A stretch of 64,000 bases of DNA from Macrostomum hystrix (taxonomy: Eukaryota; Platyhelminthes; Macrostomidae). The stretch is from assembly GCA_950097015.1 (NCBI GenBank), contig CATNEN010000032.1, forward strand, positions 1,922,001 through 1,986,000, in the 5' to 3' direction. The translations under genes were made by a program, and so were the position numbers. This document shows, piece after piece, positions 12,575 to 25,111 of this stretch (position 1 is its first letter; every line of letters starts with the position of its first letter). Under the pieces are notes generated by a model. That model worked only from the letters and a program-made list of their open reading frames with translations, made no database searches and was not told the DNA's origin.

Positions 12575-15500
12575 TGACAATCGTAGCAATGAGAATCGCA
12601 GCAATGAGAATCGTAGCAATGAGAATCGTAGCAATGAGAATCGCAGCAATGAGAATCGCAGCAATGAGAATCGTAGCAATGAGAATCGCAGCAATGAGAA
12701 TCGCAGCAATGAGAATCGTAGCCATGAGAATCGTAGCAATGAGAATCGTAGCAATGAGAATCGTAGCAATGAGAATCGCAGCAATGAGAATCGTAGCAAT
12801 GAGAATCGTAGCCATGAGAATCGTAGCAATGAGAATCGTAGCCCTGACAATCGTAGCAATGAGAATCGTAGCCCTGACAATCGTAGCAATGAGAATCGTA
12901 GCAATGAGAATCGCAGCAATGAGAATCGCAGCAATGAGAATCGTAGCCATGAGAATCGTAGCAATGAGAATCGTAGTCATGAGAATCGTAGTCATGAGAA
13001 TCGTAGCCATGAGAATCGTAGCAATGAAAATCGTAGCAATGAGAATCGCAGCAATGAGAATCGTAGCAATCAGAATCCTAGCAATGAGAATCGTAGCCAT
13101 GAGAATTGTACCAATGAGAATCGCAGCACTGAGAATCGTAGCACTGAGAATCGCAGCACTGAGAATCGTAGCACTGAGAATCGCAGCAATGAGAATCGTA
13201 GCACTGAGAATCGTAGCACTGAGAATCGCAGCACTGAGAATCGTAGCCATGAGAATCGTAGCAATGAGAATCGTAGCAATGAGAATCGTAGCACTGAGAA
13301 TCGCAGCAATGAGAATCGCAGCAATGAGAATCGTAGCAATGAGAATCGCAGCAATGAGAATCGTAGCACTGAGAATCGCAGCAATGAGAATCATCGTAGC
13401 AATGAGAAGCGCAGCAATGAGAATCGAAGCAATAAGAATCGTAGTCATGAGAATCGTAGCCATGAGAATCGTAGCAATGAAAATCGTAGCAATGAGAATC
13501 GCAGCAATGAGAATCGTAGCAATCAGAATCGCAGCAATGAGAATCGTAGCAATGAGAATTGTAGCAATGAGAATCGCAGCACTGAGAATCGTAGCACTGA
13601 GAATCGCAGCACTGAGAATCGTAGCCATGAGAATCGCAGCAATGAGAATCGTAGCACTGAGAATCGCAGCACTGAGAATCGCAGCACTGAGAATCGTAGC
13701 CATGAGAATCGTAGCAATGAGAATCGTAGCAATGAGAATCGTAGCACTGAGAATCGTAGCCATGAGAATCGTAGCAATGAAAATCTTAGCAATGAGAATC
13801 GCAGCAATGAGAATTGTAGCAATGAGAATCGTAGCAATGAGAATCGTAGCACTGAGAATCGCAGCAATGAGAATCGCAGCAATGAGAATCGTAGCAATGA
13901 GAATCGCAGCAATGAGAATCGCAGCTTTGAGAATCGTAGCACTGAGAATCGGAGCAATGAGAATCGTAGCAATGAGAAGCGCAGCAATGAGAATCGAAGC
14001 AATAAGAATCGTAGTCATGAGAATCGTAGCCATGAGAATCGTAGCAATGAAAATCGTAGCAATGAGAATCGCAGCAATGAGAATCGTAGCAATAAGAATC
14101 GTAGTCATGAGAATCGTAGCCATGAGAATTGTAGCAATGAGAATCGCAGCACTGAGAATCGCAGCACTGAGAATCGCAGCACTGAGAATCGTAGCCATGA
14201 GAATTGTAGCACTGAGAATCGTAGCACTGAGAATCGCAGCACTGAGAATCGTAGCACTGAGAATCGCAGCAATGAGAATCGTAGCACTGAGAATCGTAGC
14301 ACTGAGAATCGCAGCACTGAGAATCGTAGCCATGAGAATCGTAGCAATGAGAATCGTAGCACTGAGAATCGCAGCAATGAGAATCGCAGCAATGAGAATC
14401 GTAGCAATGAGAATCGCAGCAATGAGAATCGCAGCAATGAGAATCGTAGCACTGAGAATCGCAGCAATGAGAAACATCGTAGCAATGAGAAGCGCAGCAA
14501 TGAGAATCGAAGCAATAAGAATCGTAGTCATGAGAATCGTAGCCATGAGAATCGTAGCAATGAAAATCCTAGCAATGAGAATCGCAGCAATGAGAATCGT
14601 AGCAATCAGAATCCTAGCAATGAGAATCGTAGCCATGAGAATTGTAGCAATGAGAATCGCAGCACTGAGAATCGTAGCACTGAGAATCGCAGCACTGAGA
14701 ATCGTAGCAATGAGAATCGCAGCACTGAGAATCGTAGCCATGAGAATCGTAGCACTGAGAATCGCAGCAATGAGAATCGCAGCAATGAGAATCGTAGCAA
14801 TGAGAATCGCAGCAATGAGAATCGCAGCAATGAGAATCGTAGCACTGAGAATCGCAGCAATGAGAATCATCGTAGCAATGAGAAGCGCAGCAATGAGAAT
14901 CGAAGCAATAAGAATCGTAGTCATGAGAATCGTAGCCATGAGAATCGTAGCAATGAAAATCGTAGCAATGAGAATCGCAGCAATGAGAATCGTAGCAATC
15001 AGAATCCTAGCAATGAGAATCGTAGCCATGAGAATTGTAGCAATGAGAATCGCAGCACTGAGAATCGTAGCACTGAGAATCGCAGCACTGAGAATCGTAG
15101 CCATGAGAATCGCAGCAATGAGAATCGTAGCACTGAGAATCGTAGCACTGAGAATCGCAGCACTGAGAATCGTAGCCATGAGAATCGTAGCAATGAGAAT
15201 CGTAGCAATGAGAATCGTAGCACTGAGAATCGCAGCAATGAGAATCGCAGCAATGAGAATCGTAGCAATGAGAATCGCAGCAATGAGAATCGCAGCAATG
15301 AGAATCGTAGTACTGAGAATCGCAGCAATGAGAATCGTAGCAATGAGAAGCGCAGCAATGAGAATCGAAGCAATGAGAATCATAGCACTGAGAATCGTAG
15401 CCATGAGAATCGTAGCAATGAAAATCTTAGCAATGAGAATCGCAGCAATAAGAATCGTAGCAATCAGAATTCTAGCAATGAGAATCGTAGCCATGAGAAT

Positions 15501-18500
15501 TGTAGCACTGAGAATCGTAGCACTGAGAATCGCAGCACTGAGAATCGTAGCCATGAGAATCGCAGCAATGAGAATCGTAGCACTGAGAATCGTAGCACTG
15601 AGAATCGCAGCACTGAGAATCGTAGCCATGAGAATCATAGCAATCAGAATCGCAGCAATGAGAATCGCAGCAATGAGAATCGCAGCAATGAGAATCGTAG
15701 CAATGAGAAGCGCAGCAATGAGAATCGAAGCAATGAGAATCGTAGCACTGAGAATCGTAGCCATGAGAATCGTAGCAATGAAAATCTTAGCAATGAGAAT
15801 CGCAGCAATAAGAATCGTAGCAATCAGAATTCTAGCAATGAGAATCGTAGCAATGAGATTCGCAGCACTGAGAATCGCAGCACAGAGAATCGCAGCACTG
15901 AGAATCGTAGCCATGAGAATTGTAGCACTGAGAATCGTAGCACTGAGAATCGCAGCACTGAGAATCGTAGCCATGAGAATCGTAGCACTGAGAATCGTAG
16001 CACTGAGAATCGCAGCACTGAGAATCGTAGCAATGAGAATCGCAGCAATGAGAATCGCAGCAATGAGAATCGTAGCCATGAGAATCATAGCAATCAGAAT
16101 CGCAGCAATGAGAATCGCAGCAATGAGAATCGCAGCAATGAGAATCGTAGCAATGAGAAGCGCAGCAATGAGAATCGAAGCAATGAGAATCGTAGCACTG
16201 AGAATCGTAGCCATGAGAATCGTAGCAATGAAAATCTTAGCAATGAGAATCGCAGCAATAAGAATCGTAGCAATCAGAATTCTAGCAATGAGAATCGTAG
16301 CAATGAGATTCGCAGCACTGAGAATCGCAGCACTGAGAATCGCAGCACTGAGAATCGTAGCCATGAGAATTGTAGCACTGAGAATCGTAGCACTGAGAAT
16401 CGCAGCACTGAGAATCGTAGCCATGAGAATCGTAGCACTGAGAATCGTAGCACTGAGAATCGCAGCACTGAGAATCGTAGCAATGAGAATCGCAGCAATG
16501 AGAATCGCAGCAATGAGAATCGTAGCACTGAGAATCGCAGCAATGAGAATCATCGTAGCAATGAGAAGCGCAGCAATGAGAATCGAAGCAATAAGAATCG
16601 TAGTCATGAGAATCGTAGCCATGAGAATCGTAGCAATGAAAATCGTAGCAATGAGAATCGCAGCAATGAGAATCGTAGCAATCAGAATCCTAGCAATGAG
16701 AATCGTAGCCATGAGAATTGTAGCAATGAGAATCGCAGCACTGAGAATCGTAGCACTGAGAATCGCAGCACTGAGAATCGTAGCCATGAGAATCGCAGCA
16801 ATGAGAATCGTAGCACTGAGAATCGTAGCACTGAGAATCGCAGCACTGAGAATCGTAGCCATGAGAATCGTAGCAATGAGAATCGTAGCAATGAGAATCG
16901 TAGCACTGAGAATCGCAGCAATGAGAATCGCAGCAATGAGAATCGTAGCAATGAGAATCGCAGCAATGAGAATCGCAGCAATGAGAATCGTAGTACTGAG
17001 AATCGCAGCAATGAGAATCGTAGCAATGAGAAGCGCAGCAATGAGAATCGAAGCAATGAGAATCATAGCACTGAGAATCGTAGCCATGAGAATCGTAGCA
17101 ATGAAAATCTTAGCAATGAGAATCGCAGCAATAAGAATCGTAGCAATCAGAATTCTAGCAATGAGAATCGTAGCCATGAGAATTGTAGCACTGAGAATCG
17201 TAGCACTGAGAATCGCAGCACTGAGAATCGTAGCCATGAGAATCGCAGCAATGAGAATCGTAGCACTGAGAATCGTAGCACTGAGAATCGCAGCACTGAG
17301 AATCGTAGCCATGAGAATCATAGCAATCAGAATCGCAGCAATGAGAATCGTAGCAATGAGAAGCGCAGCAATGAGAATCGAAGCAATGAGAATCGTAGCA
17401 CTGAGAATCGTAGCCATGAGAATCGTAGCAATGAAAATCTTAGCAATGAGAATCGCAGCAATAAGAATCGTAGCAATCAGAATTCTAGCAATGAGAATCG
17501 TAGCCATGAGAATTGTAGCAATGAGATTCGCAGCACTGAGAATCGCAGCACTGAGAATCGCAGCACTGAGAATCGTAGCCATGAGAATTGTAGCACTGAG
17601 AATCGTAGCACTGAGAATCGCAGCACTGAGAATCGTAGCCATGAGAATCGTAGCACTGAGAATCGTAGCACTGAGAATCGCAGCACTGAGAATCGTAGCC
17701 ATGAGAATCGTAGCAATGAGAATCCTAGCAATGAGAATCGTAGCACTGAGAATCGCAGCAATGAGAATCGCAGCAATGAGAATCGTAGCAATGAGAATCG
17801 GAGCAATGAGAATCGCAGCAATGAGAATCGTAGTACTGAGAATCGCAGCAATGAGAATCGTAGCAATGAGAAGCGCAGCAATGAGAATCGAAGCAATGAG
17901 AATCATAGCACTGAGAATCGTAGCCATGAGAATCGTAGCAATGAAAATCTTAGCAATGAGAATCGCAGCAATAAGAATCGTAGCAATCAGAATTCTAGCA
18001 ATGAGAATCGTAGCCATGAGAATTGTAGCACTGAGAATCGTAGCACTGAGAATCGCAGCACTGAGAATCGTAGCCATGAGAATCATAGCAATCAGAATCG
18101 CAGCAATGAGAATCGCAGCAATGAGAATCGCAGCAATGAGAATCGTAGCAATGAGAAGCGCAGCAATGAGAATCGCAGCAATGAGAATCGTAGCACTGAG
18201 AATCGTAGCCATGAGAATCGTAGCAATGAAAATCTTAGCAATGAGAATCGCAGCAATAAGAATCGAAGCAATGAGAATCATAGCACTGAGAATCGTAGCC
18301 ATGAGAATCGTAGCAATGAAAATCTTAGCAATGAGAATCGCAGCAATAAGAATCGTAGCAATCAGAATTCTAGCAATGAGAATCGTAGCCATGAGAATTG
18401 TAGCACTGAGAATCGTAGCACTGAGAATCGCAGCACTGAGAATCGTAGCCATGAGAATCGCAGCAATGAGAATCGTAGCACTGAGAATCGTAGCACTGAG

Positions 18501-19980
18501 AATCGCAGCACTGAGAATCGTAGCCATGAGAATCATAGCAATCAGAATCGCAGCAATGAGAATCGCAGCAATGAGAATCGCAGCAATGAGAATCGTAGCA
18601 ATGAGAAGCGCAGCAATGAGAATCGAAGCAATGAGAATCGTAGCACTGAGAATCGTAGCCATGAGAATCGTAGCAATGAAAATCTTAGCAATGAGAATCG
18701 CAGCAATAAGAATCGTAGCAATCAGAATTCTAGCAATGAGAATCGTAGCCATGAGAATTGTAGCAATGAGATTCGCAGCACTGAGAATCGCAGCACTGAG
18801 AATCGCAGCACTGAGAATCGTAGCCATGAGAATTGTAGCAATGAGAATCGTAGCACTGAGAATCGCAGCACTGAGAATCGTAGCCATGAGAATCGTAGCA
18901 CTGAGAATCGTAGCACTGAGAATCGCAGCACTGAGAATCGTAGCCATGAGAATCGTAGCAATGAGAATCGTAGCAATGAGAATCGTAGCACTGAGAATCG
19001 CAGCAATGAGAATCGCAGCAATGAGAATCGTAGCAATGAGAATCGCAGCAATGAGAATCGCAGCAATGAGAATCGTAGTACTGAGAATCGCAGCAATGAG
19101 AATCGTAGCAATGAGAAGCGCAGCAATGAGAATCGAAGCAATGAGAATCATAGCACTGAGAATCGTAGCCATGAGGATCGTAGCAATGAAAATCTTAGCA
19201 ATGAGAATCGCAGCAATAAGAATCGTAGCAATCAGAATTCTAGCAATGAGAATCGTAGCCATGAGAATTGTAGCACTGAGAATCGTAGCACTGAGAATCG
19301 CAGCACTGAGAATCGTAGCCATGAGAATCATAGCAATCAGAATCGCAGCAATGAGAATCGCAGCAATGAGAATCGCAGCAATGAGAATCGTAGCAATGAG
19401 AAGCGCAGCAATGAGAATCGCAGCAATGAGAATCGTAGCACTGAGAATCGTAGCCATGAGAATCGTAGCAATGAAAATCTTAGCAATGAGAATCGCAGCA
19501 ATAAGAATCGTAGCAATCAGAATTCTAGCAATGAGAATCGTAGCCATGAGAATTGTAGCAATGAGATTCGCAGCACTGAGAATCGCAGCACTGAGAATCG
19601 CAGCACTGAGAATCGCAGCAATGAGAATCGCAGCAATGAGAATCGTAGCAATGAGAATCGTAGCCATGAGAATTGTAGCACTGAGAATCGTAGCATTGAG
19701 AATCGCAGCACTGAGAATCGTAGCCATGAGAATCGCAGCAATGAGAATCGCAGCAATGAGAATCGTAGCAATGAGAATCGCAGCACTGAGAATCGTAGCC
19801 ATGAGAATCATAGCAATCAGAATCGCAGCACTGAGAATCGCAGCAATGAGAATCGTAGCGCTGAGAATCGCAGCAATGAACATCATAGCACCGAGGATCG
19901 CAGCAATGAGAATCGCAGCAATGAGAATCACAGCAATGAGAATCACAGCAATGAGAATCACAGCAATGAGAACCGCTGCC
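12575..19980. repeat. 7.4-kb minisatellite of 15-bp units with higher-order structure
   Basis: Nearly 500 units of GAGAATCGCAGCAAT and variants (CGTAGCAAT, CGTAGCACT, CGTAGCCAT). Rare marker units recur in fixed order: a GAGAAGCGCAGC unit appears near 13408, 13976, 14489, 14883, 15348, 15707, 16157, 16563, 17028, 17357, 17867, 18147, 18602, 19107 and 19397. The array therefore grew by copying blocks of roughly 280-570 bp. Length changes are 3 bp (GAGAATCATCGTAGC) and keep the frame, so both strands stay open for more than 2,400 codons (MRIAA on plus, ILIAA-type on minus). I treat these ORFs as products of the period. Confidence 0.97.
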
Positions 19981-20389
19981 ATGAACCAGTCGTAAATAAT
20001 AAAAAAATAAGTATCCTCGGAATTAAACAACACCTTAAAAGAGTGGTCTATAATCTGAACAAAAGCACAAAAACACAGCATTGGCTCATTGTAAAAAACA
20101 GTCAAACAGAAGCCAAACCTGATTTGACAAGGATAGCGATTTGTATTGTTAGCATTCTGTAATGACAGCCTTTAGAAAATGTTACTAAAGCCAGTTTGTC
20201 TGTTTATTGGCAGTCCCATGAGAGCTGTTCTGTCATTGAAGGCGGCGGCTTTCAATCAGCAGCACAATGATTGCTACCAAATGCTGCATAGCAACACACC
20301 TGCTCTATAAACCCTTCCTGATTTTCGCTAACCTTTCCTGGTGTAACTCTACCACACTGACTCTCTAGCCTACTGACTCTCTAGCCTAC
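19981..20389. other. Spacer, copy A
   Basis: Single-copy sequence up to about 20358, then two units of the 16-bp CTGACTCTCTAGCCTA repeat that forms a 1.8-kb array in copy B. No gene was seen. Confidence 0.6.
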
Positions 20390-21060
20390 TAAGATTGGGA
20401 ATCGCCCTAAGATTGGGAGTCGCCTCAAGATCGGGAATCGCACTAAGATTGGGAATCGCCTTAAGATCAGGAATTGCACAAAGATTGGGAATCGCCTCAA
20501 GATCAGGAATCGTCTCAAGATTGGGAATCGCCTCAAAATTGAGAATCGCCTTAAGATCAGGAATTGCACTAAGATTCGGAATCGTCTCAAGATCAAAAAT
20601 CGCCCTAAGATTGGGAATCGCCCCAAGATTGGGAATCGCCCCAAGATTGGGAATCGCCCCAAGATTGGGAATTGCCCCAAGATTGGGAATCGCCTCAAGA
20701 TCGGGAATCGCACTAAGATTGGGAATCGCCTCAAGATTGGGAATTGCACTAAGATTGGGAATCGCCTCAAGATCAGGAATCGTCTCAAGATTGGGAATCG
20801 CCCTAAGATCGGGAATCGCCCTAAGATTGGGAATCGCCTCAAAATTGAGAATCGCCTTCAGATCAGGAATTGCACTAAGATTCGGAATCGTCTCAAGATC
20901 AAAATTCGACCCAAGATTGGGAATCGCCCCAAGATTGGGAATCGCCTCAAGATCGGGAATCGCCCGAAGATTGGGAATCGCCCCAAGATTGGGAATCGCC
21001 TCAAGATTGGGAATCGCCCCAAGATTAGGAATCGCGCAAAGATCAAGAATTTCCCATATT
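20390..21060. repeat. 18-bp minisatellite, copy A
   Basis: About 37 units of AAGATTGGGAATCGCCCC and variants. A shorter, more diverged version lies at 30.38-30.72 kb in copy B. The unit shares GGAATCGC with the 33-bp array and AATCGC with the 15-bp array of the same block. Confidence 0.95.
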
Positions 21061-21845
21061 CAATTGGATTCTCCCTAAATTGGGAATCTGCCTAAAATGC
21101 AAAGGAATCGTCCAAAGATGCGCAATTACAACAGCTCAGGACTAGAAAATCTGACGACAAAATACTAAGGACAATACAATAAAAGCCTTTAATCAAATGT
21201 AAAAATATAAAGTAAAAAATTAATGAATATTAATTCACAACTGATACCATAAAATATATTTTTTCCGACCAGACAAGTCAATACCGGGCTGCAGAGGGTT
21301 AAATTTGGAATTAGTTTAGCAAGGTGTTTTCGTTCTAGAACAAAGGAGAAATGTGCGCGTGAAAAACAACTAAGTGGTTTTTCGGCCTCAGTGAATGAAA
21401 ATCTGATAAATATTAGGACCATACGCATGCTAGTAAAATAGGCCCACCTAAAAAACATGTTTATTAACAAAAAATAACAATTGACACTTTATTAGCTATT
21501 TCCTCGCGATTAGCACAAGCATTCTAACAGATCATCTTCATTGAAGAATAATTTCATTGAAAAATGACTGGCACACATGCTACTAAGGTAGTATTAGATC
21601 ATACTTGTACAGGATATTTAAAATGTACAAGAGTGCATCGGAAAATAATGAAACAGTTAAAATATTTCTCTTTAAAAAATCTTATTGAATTCTACTTTAC
21701 TACAAAGACAGCTTGAAAAAATGTAGACGAAAAACTGTTAAATCAATTATTTTTTTGGTTACGAAACTGCAGGATAGTGTACTGTGTTACTTAACTTTGC
21801 AATACTAGGTGTACATGTAGAGAACATCAATACAGTTCAGAGTAT
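21061..21845. other. Single-copy spacer shared by both duplication copies
   Basis: Nearly identical to 30.72-31.50 kb. A minus-strand ORF of about 93 codons (21189-21470) is open in both copies. The copies are too similar at DNA level for that to show selection, and the composition is AT-rich and non-coding-like, so no gene is called. Confidence 0.6.
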
Positions 21846-22930
21846 TTAGGCACTTCAGGAATTATCCATCAACTCAGGCACTTCAGGAATTATCCAACAA
21901 CTCAGGCACTTAAGGAATTATCCAACAACTCAGGCACTTCAGGAATTATCCAACAACTCAGGTACTTCAGGAATTATCCAACAACTCAGGTACTTCAGGA
22001 ATTATCCAACAACTCAGGTACTTCAGGAATTATCCAACAACTCAGGCACTTCAGGAATTATCCAACAACTCAGGCACTTCAGAAATTATCCAACAACTCA
22101 GGTACTTCAGGAATTATCCAACAACTCAGGCACTTCAGGAAATATCTATCAGTTCAAGTACTTCAGGAACCAAGTAACAACTCAGGTACTTCAGGAAATA
22201 TCTAACAACTCAAGCACTTCAGGAATTATCCAACAACTCAGGCACTTCAGGAATTATCCAACAACTCAGGCACTTCAGGAATTATCCAACAACTCAGGTA
22301 CTTCAGGAATTATCCAATTACTCAGGTACTTCAGGAATTATCCAACAACTCAGGTACTTCAGGAATTATCCAACAACTCAGGTACTTCAGGAATTATCCA
22401 ACAACTCAGGTACTTCAGGAATTATCCAACAACTCAGGTACTTCAGGAAATATCCAATTACTCAGGTACTTCAGGAATTATCCAACAACTCAGGCACTTC
22501 AGGAATTATCCAACAACTCAGGCACTTCAGGAATTATCCAACAACTCAGGTACTTCAGGAATTATCCAATTACTCAGGTACTTCAGGAATTATCCAACAA
22601 CTCAGGTACTTCAGGAATTATCCAACAACTCAGGTACTTCAGGAATTATCCAACAACTCAGGTACTTCAGGAATTATCCAACAACTCAGGTACTTCAGGA
22701 AATATCCAATTACTCAGGTACTTCAGGAAATATCCAACAACTCAGGTACTTCAGGAATTATCCAACAACTCAGGTACTTCAGGAATTATCCAATAACTCA
22801 GGTACTTCAGGAATTATCCAATAACTAAGGACTTCAGGAATTATCCAACAACTCAGGTACTTCAGGAATTATCCAACAACTCAGGTACTTCAGGAATTAT
22901 CCAACAACTCAGGTACTTCAGGAATTATCC
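21846..22930. repeat. 28-bp minisatellite, copy A
   Basis: About 38 units of 28 bp around CAGGCACTTCAGGAATTATC followed by CAACAACT, with a C/T alternation in GGCACTT/GGTACTT. It ends abruptly against a retrotransposon gag fragment. The same array occurs at 31.50-32.15 kb. Confidence 0.95.
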
Positions 22931-22934
22931 TGTA

Positions 22935-23544
22935 CTGTTTGTCTCGTACGGTTCCCGCGACTCTGGCATTCCCGGCTGAGATGACCCTCCTTGCTGCACG
23001 AGTAGCAGGTGATCTTGTTGCGTCGAGCAGCTTTCTCTGCGCCCTTAGCGTTCTCGGCTCCGACTCAGCAGAAATCACGATCGATCATTAGGCTTCGCGC
23101 CTTTTCAACAATTACGGAGATCTCCAGTTCTTCCAGTGAGCACGATGCGACTAACTGCTGCCTCACTGCGCCGGTTAGACCGCGAATGAACGCGCACTTT
23201 ATCCATTCGTTGACCAGGCGTGCCAGCCTTGTCAGGTCGGCCAGAAAAACATTCACTGACTCCCCAGGACCTAGTCTTCGGGAGACGAACGCGTCAAAGG
23301 CCTTGAACTTGTTGAGGCTGAACGCAGAGACCAAGGCTGCTCTGAGCGTCTTGTAGTTAGTCTTGCTGGCTTCGTCTCGGCCTTGGTAGACGGCAAAGGC
23401 ACCGCCCGTTAGGAAGAGTGGCAGAAAGGAAGCCAGGTCGGTGATCTTCTGCAGCTTAGCGACAAGCTCCAGTTTCTGAGCCCACTGCGAGAAATCTTCG
23501 TCGCCTTCAAATTGCTTGATGATGATTGCTGAACTTTCTTGCGC
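22935..23544 (-). pseudogene. LTR-retrotransposon gag fragment
   Basis: Read on the minus strand from about 23544, one frame gives a capsid-like sequence: FEGDEDFSQWAQKLELVAKL, then LPLFLTGGAFAVYQG, then LNKFKAFDAFVSRRL. It ends with a CCHC zinc knuckle (CYSCSKEGHLSREC) near 22950-23010. One in-frame TGA (DRDFC, stop, VGAENAK) at about 23066 breaks the frame between capsid and knuckle. These features are those of a Gypsy-type Gag. No protease, polymerase or LTR is present nearby, so it is a dead fragment cut by the 28-bp array on one side and lying next to the Tc1 element on the other. Confidence 0.8.
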
Positions 23545-23664
23545 TCATTCTTGCTTTCGTTTAAAAGCCGCGATAGCTTGTAACTAAGTCGTTAATGCGA
23601 GATGCAGAAGGGAACGCAAGAAGGTGAGTATATTTGCGAGGGGCTGGGCAAGGACTTCTATATA

Positions 23665-25111
23665 CACTCAGCAACATTGAAAAGTTTCCACCCTAGCGCA
23701 CGAAGGGTCAACGTTTTGGTGGGTGGAGATATTTGTGGTTTGAGCCATAGACAAATATATAATCCGGAATCGACCGAAGCAAAGGAACAGCAAAGAAACA
23801 AAGTACGCGAGCATGGGTGACAACTCGCCCAGAACAGGGTCAGTAACGCGTATAGCAGCCACGTGAGTGCAGCAGAGCGCTCACTCTCCGGGGCATCCCC
23901 AGAACCAGGCGTCGCAGAAAATCTTGCGGTAGTTGTTGCCATGCAGTAGACAGTGATTCGCGCAGTTGGGCAACATTTTGCGGCGGATTGTCGCGCCGAA
24001 TCGAGCGCTTCAGGTAATCCCAAACGTGCTCTATGGGATTCATGTCCGGTGATCGGGACGGCCAGCGCAAGGTTCGCAGGTGCAGCAGCTCCTTCAGATG
24101 CGCCACAGCGGCTGCGCGATGCGGTGGGGCGTTGTCGTCTTGGAGGACGCAGTTCCCCACGCCACCACATGAAGCATCAATGAAGGGCAGCAGGCGCGTC
24201 TGTAGAAGGTTGGCGTACGACTCGGCAGTCACAGTCGCATCCAGGAACACGAGCTCCGTCTTCGCGTGCATTGTGATGCCTGCCCACACGTGAATAGAAG
24301 CTGACTGGCTCTCAGATTTTTGCACGTGCTGCGGCAGCATCTCCTGGCGCGGCTGGCGCCACACGCGAATGCGGCCGTCGGCACGGAACAATCGAAAGCG
24401 GCTCTCATCTGTGAAAATCACTCGCCGCCACTGCTGCTGCCTCCAGTGGACCCTTTGCATTGCCCATTGTTCCCGGCTGGCCACATGGGTTGGGGTCAGG
24501 CGTGACCGTTTGCGCATCTTACGGGATCGCAGCCCCGACTCCCGCAATCGTCGTCGGATGGTTTGGGCGCTCAGGACATTCCCTCGCCTGCTTCTTTCAG
24601 CCCACATCAGCCGTAGCAGGGTGGCTGGCAATGTGGGGCTTCCCTTTACCATTCGCAGCAATCGCCGGTCCGCCCTCCTAGTTGTACTGCGCATATTGAG
24701 CCGCAGGCCGCGCGTGGCGTGCGCCACGCTGCCCGTTTCTCTGCACTTGATCTGCAGTTTGCGGATTGCTGTGTGTGACCGCCCAATTTGGCGAGCAACA
24801 GCTCGGATGGACATCCCAGCGTCCAGCATTCCAATGGCGCGCGCTCGTTCCAGGTCGGTCATTTGGCGAACCATTGCGTTCGGTTGCGAACGTGGATTTT
24901 AGACTCCTGTAAGATGCTGCTGTCTGCTCCATGTGACTGTTTCCTTCGACTTGTCTGGCGTCTATGACCCAAGTTTTTGAATTCTATGGCCCAAGTGCGT
25001 GTTGACGAAATCATCAATCGTCTATGGCACAAGTCTGGCGACAAAAACCAGTTTTGAAACTCTAAATATACAACTTGCGCGAGGGTGGAAACTTTTCAAT
25101 GTTGCTGAGTG
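23665..25111 (-). mobile_element. Tc1/mariner transposon, structurally complete
   Basis: Terminal inverted repeats start CACTCAGCAACATTGAAAAG at 23665 and end in the reverse complement at 25111. They are followed inward by TTTCCACCCT and then (A/C)GCGCA. TA dinucleotides flank both ends (23663-23664 and 25112-25113), the expected target duplication. The 1447-bp element contains one uninterrupted transposase gene on the minus strand. Confidence 0.95.
23840..24874 (-). CDS. Tc1-family transposase (DD34E)
   Basis: A 344-residue protein of the usual size for Tc1 transposases, without stop or frameshift. The N-terminal paired-like helix-turn-helix region includes LDAGMSIRAVARQIGRSHTA (residues 18-36). 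The catalytic triad is visible: D156 in IFTDESRF, D247 in LQDDNAPPH and E282 in SPDMNPIEHVW, with 34 residues between the last two. The basic segment RSRKMRKRSRLT lies at 116-127. It performs cut-and-paste transposition at TA sites. Intact ends and ORF suggest recent mobility; whether it is active cannot be told from sequence. Confidence 0.95.
   Translation of the reverse strand: MVRQMTDLERARAIGMLDAGMSIRAVARQIGRSHTAIRKLQIKCRETGSVAHATRGLRLNMRSTTRRADRRLLRMVKGSPTLPATLLRLMWAERSRRGNVLSAQTIRRRLRESGLRSRKMRKRSRLTPTHVASREQWAMQRVHWRQQQWRRVIFTDESRFRLFRADGRIRVWRQPRQEMLPQHVQKSESQSASIHVWAGITMHAKTELVFLDATVTAESYANLLQTRLLPFIDASCGGVGNCVLQDDNAPPHRAAAVAHLKELLHLRTLRWPSRSPDMNPIEHVWDYLKRSIRRDNPPQNVAQLRESLSTAWQQLPQDFLRRLVLGMPRRVSALLHSRGCYTRY

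Larger units (their letters stand above)
10108..22930. repeat. Segmental duplication, copy A
   Basis: The block matches 26.73-32.15 kb in the same orientation. Nearly identical single-copy stretches are shared: the signal-peptide gene and its 3' flank (10.1-11.6 versus 26.7-28.2 kb) and the spacer 21.05-21.85 versus 30.70-31.50 kb. Copy A also carries about 8 kb (12.28-20.36 kb) absent from copy B. The 16-bp repeat of copy B is present in copy A only as two units at 20359-20390. Confidence 0.9.

Noticed and set aside
12549-20105. 2,518- and 2,468-codon ORFs in the 15-bp array as giant membrane or arginine-rich proteins
   Set aside because: Period divisible by three explains the open frames on both strands. 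Kept as a finding about array structure only.
21189-21470. 93-codon minus ORF conserved at 30856-31134
   Set aside because: The two copies belong to a recent duplication and are almost identical in all frames; the sequence is AT-rich and shows no domain.
21846-22930. CRISPR-like regular repeats
   Set aside because: Units are contiguous without unique spacers, and the DNA is eukaryotic. The same holds for all other arrays.
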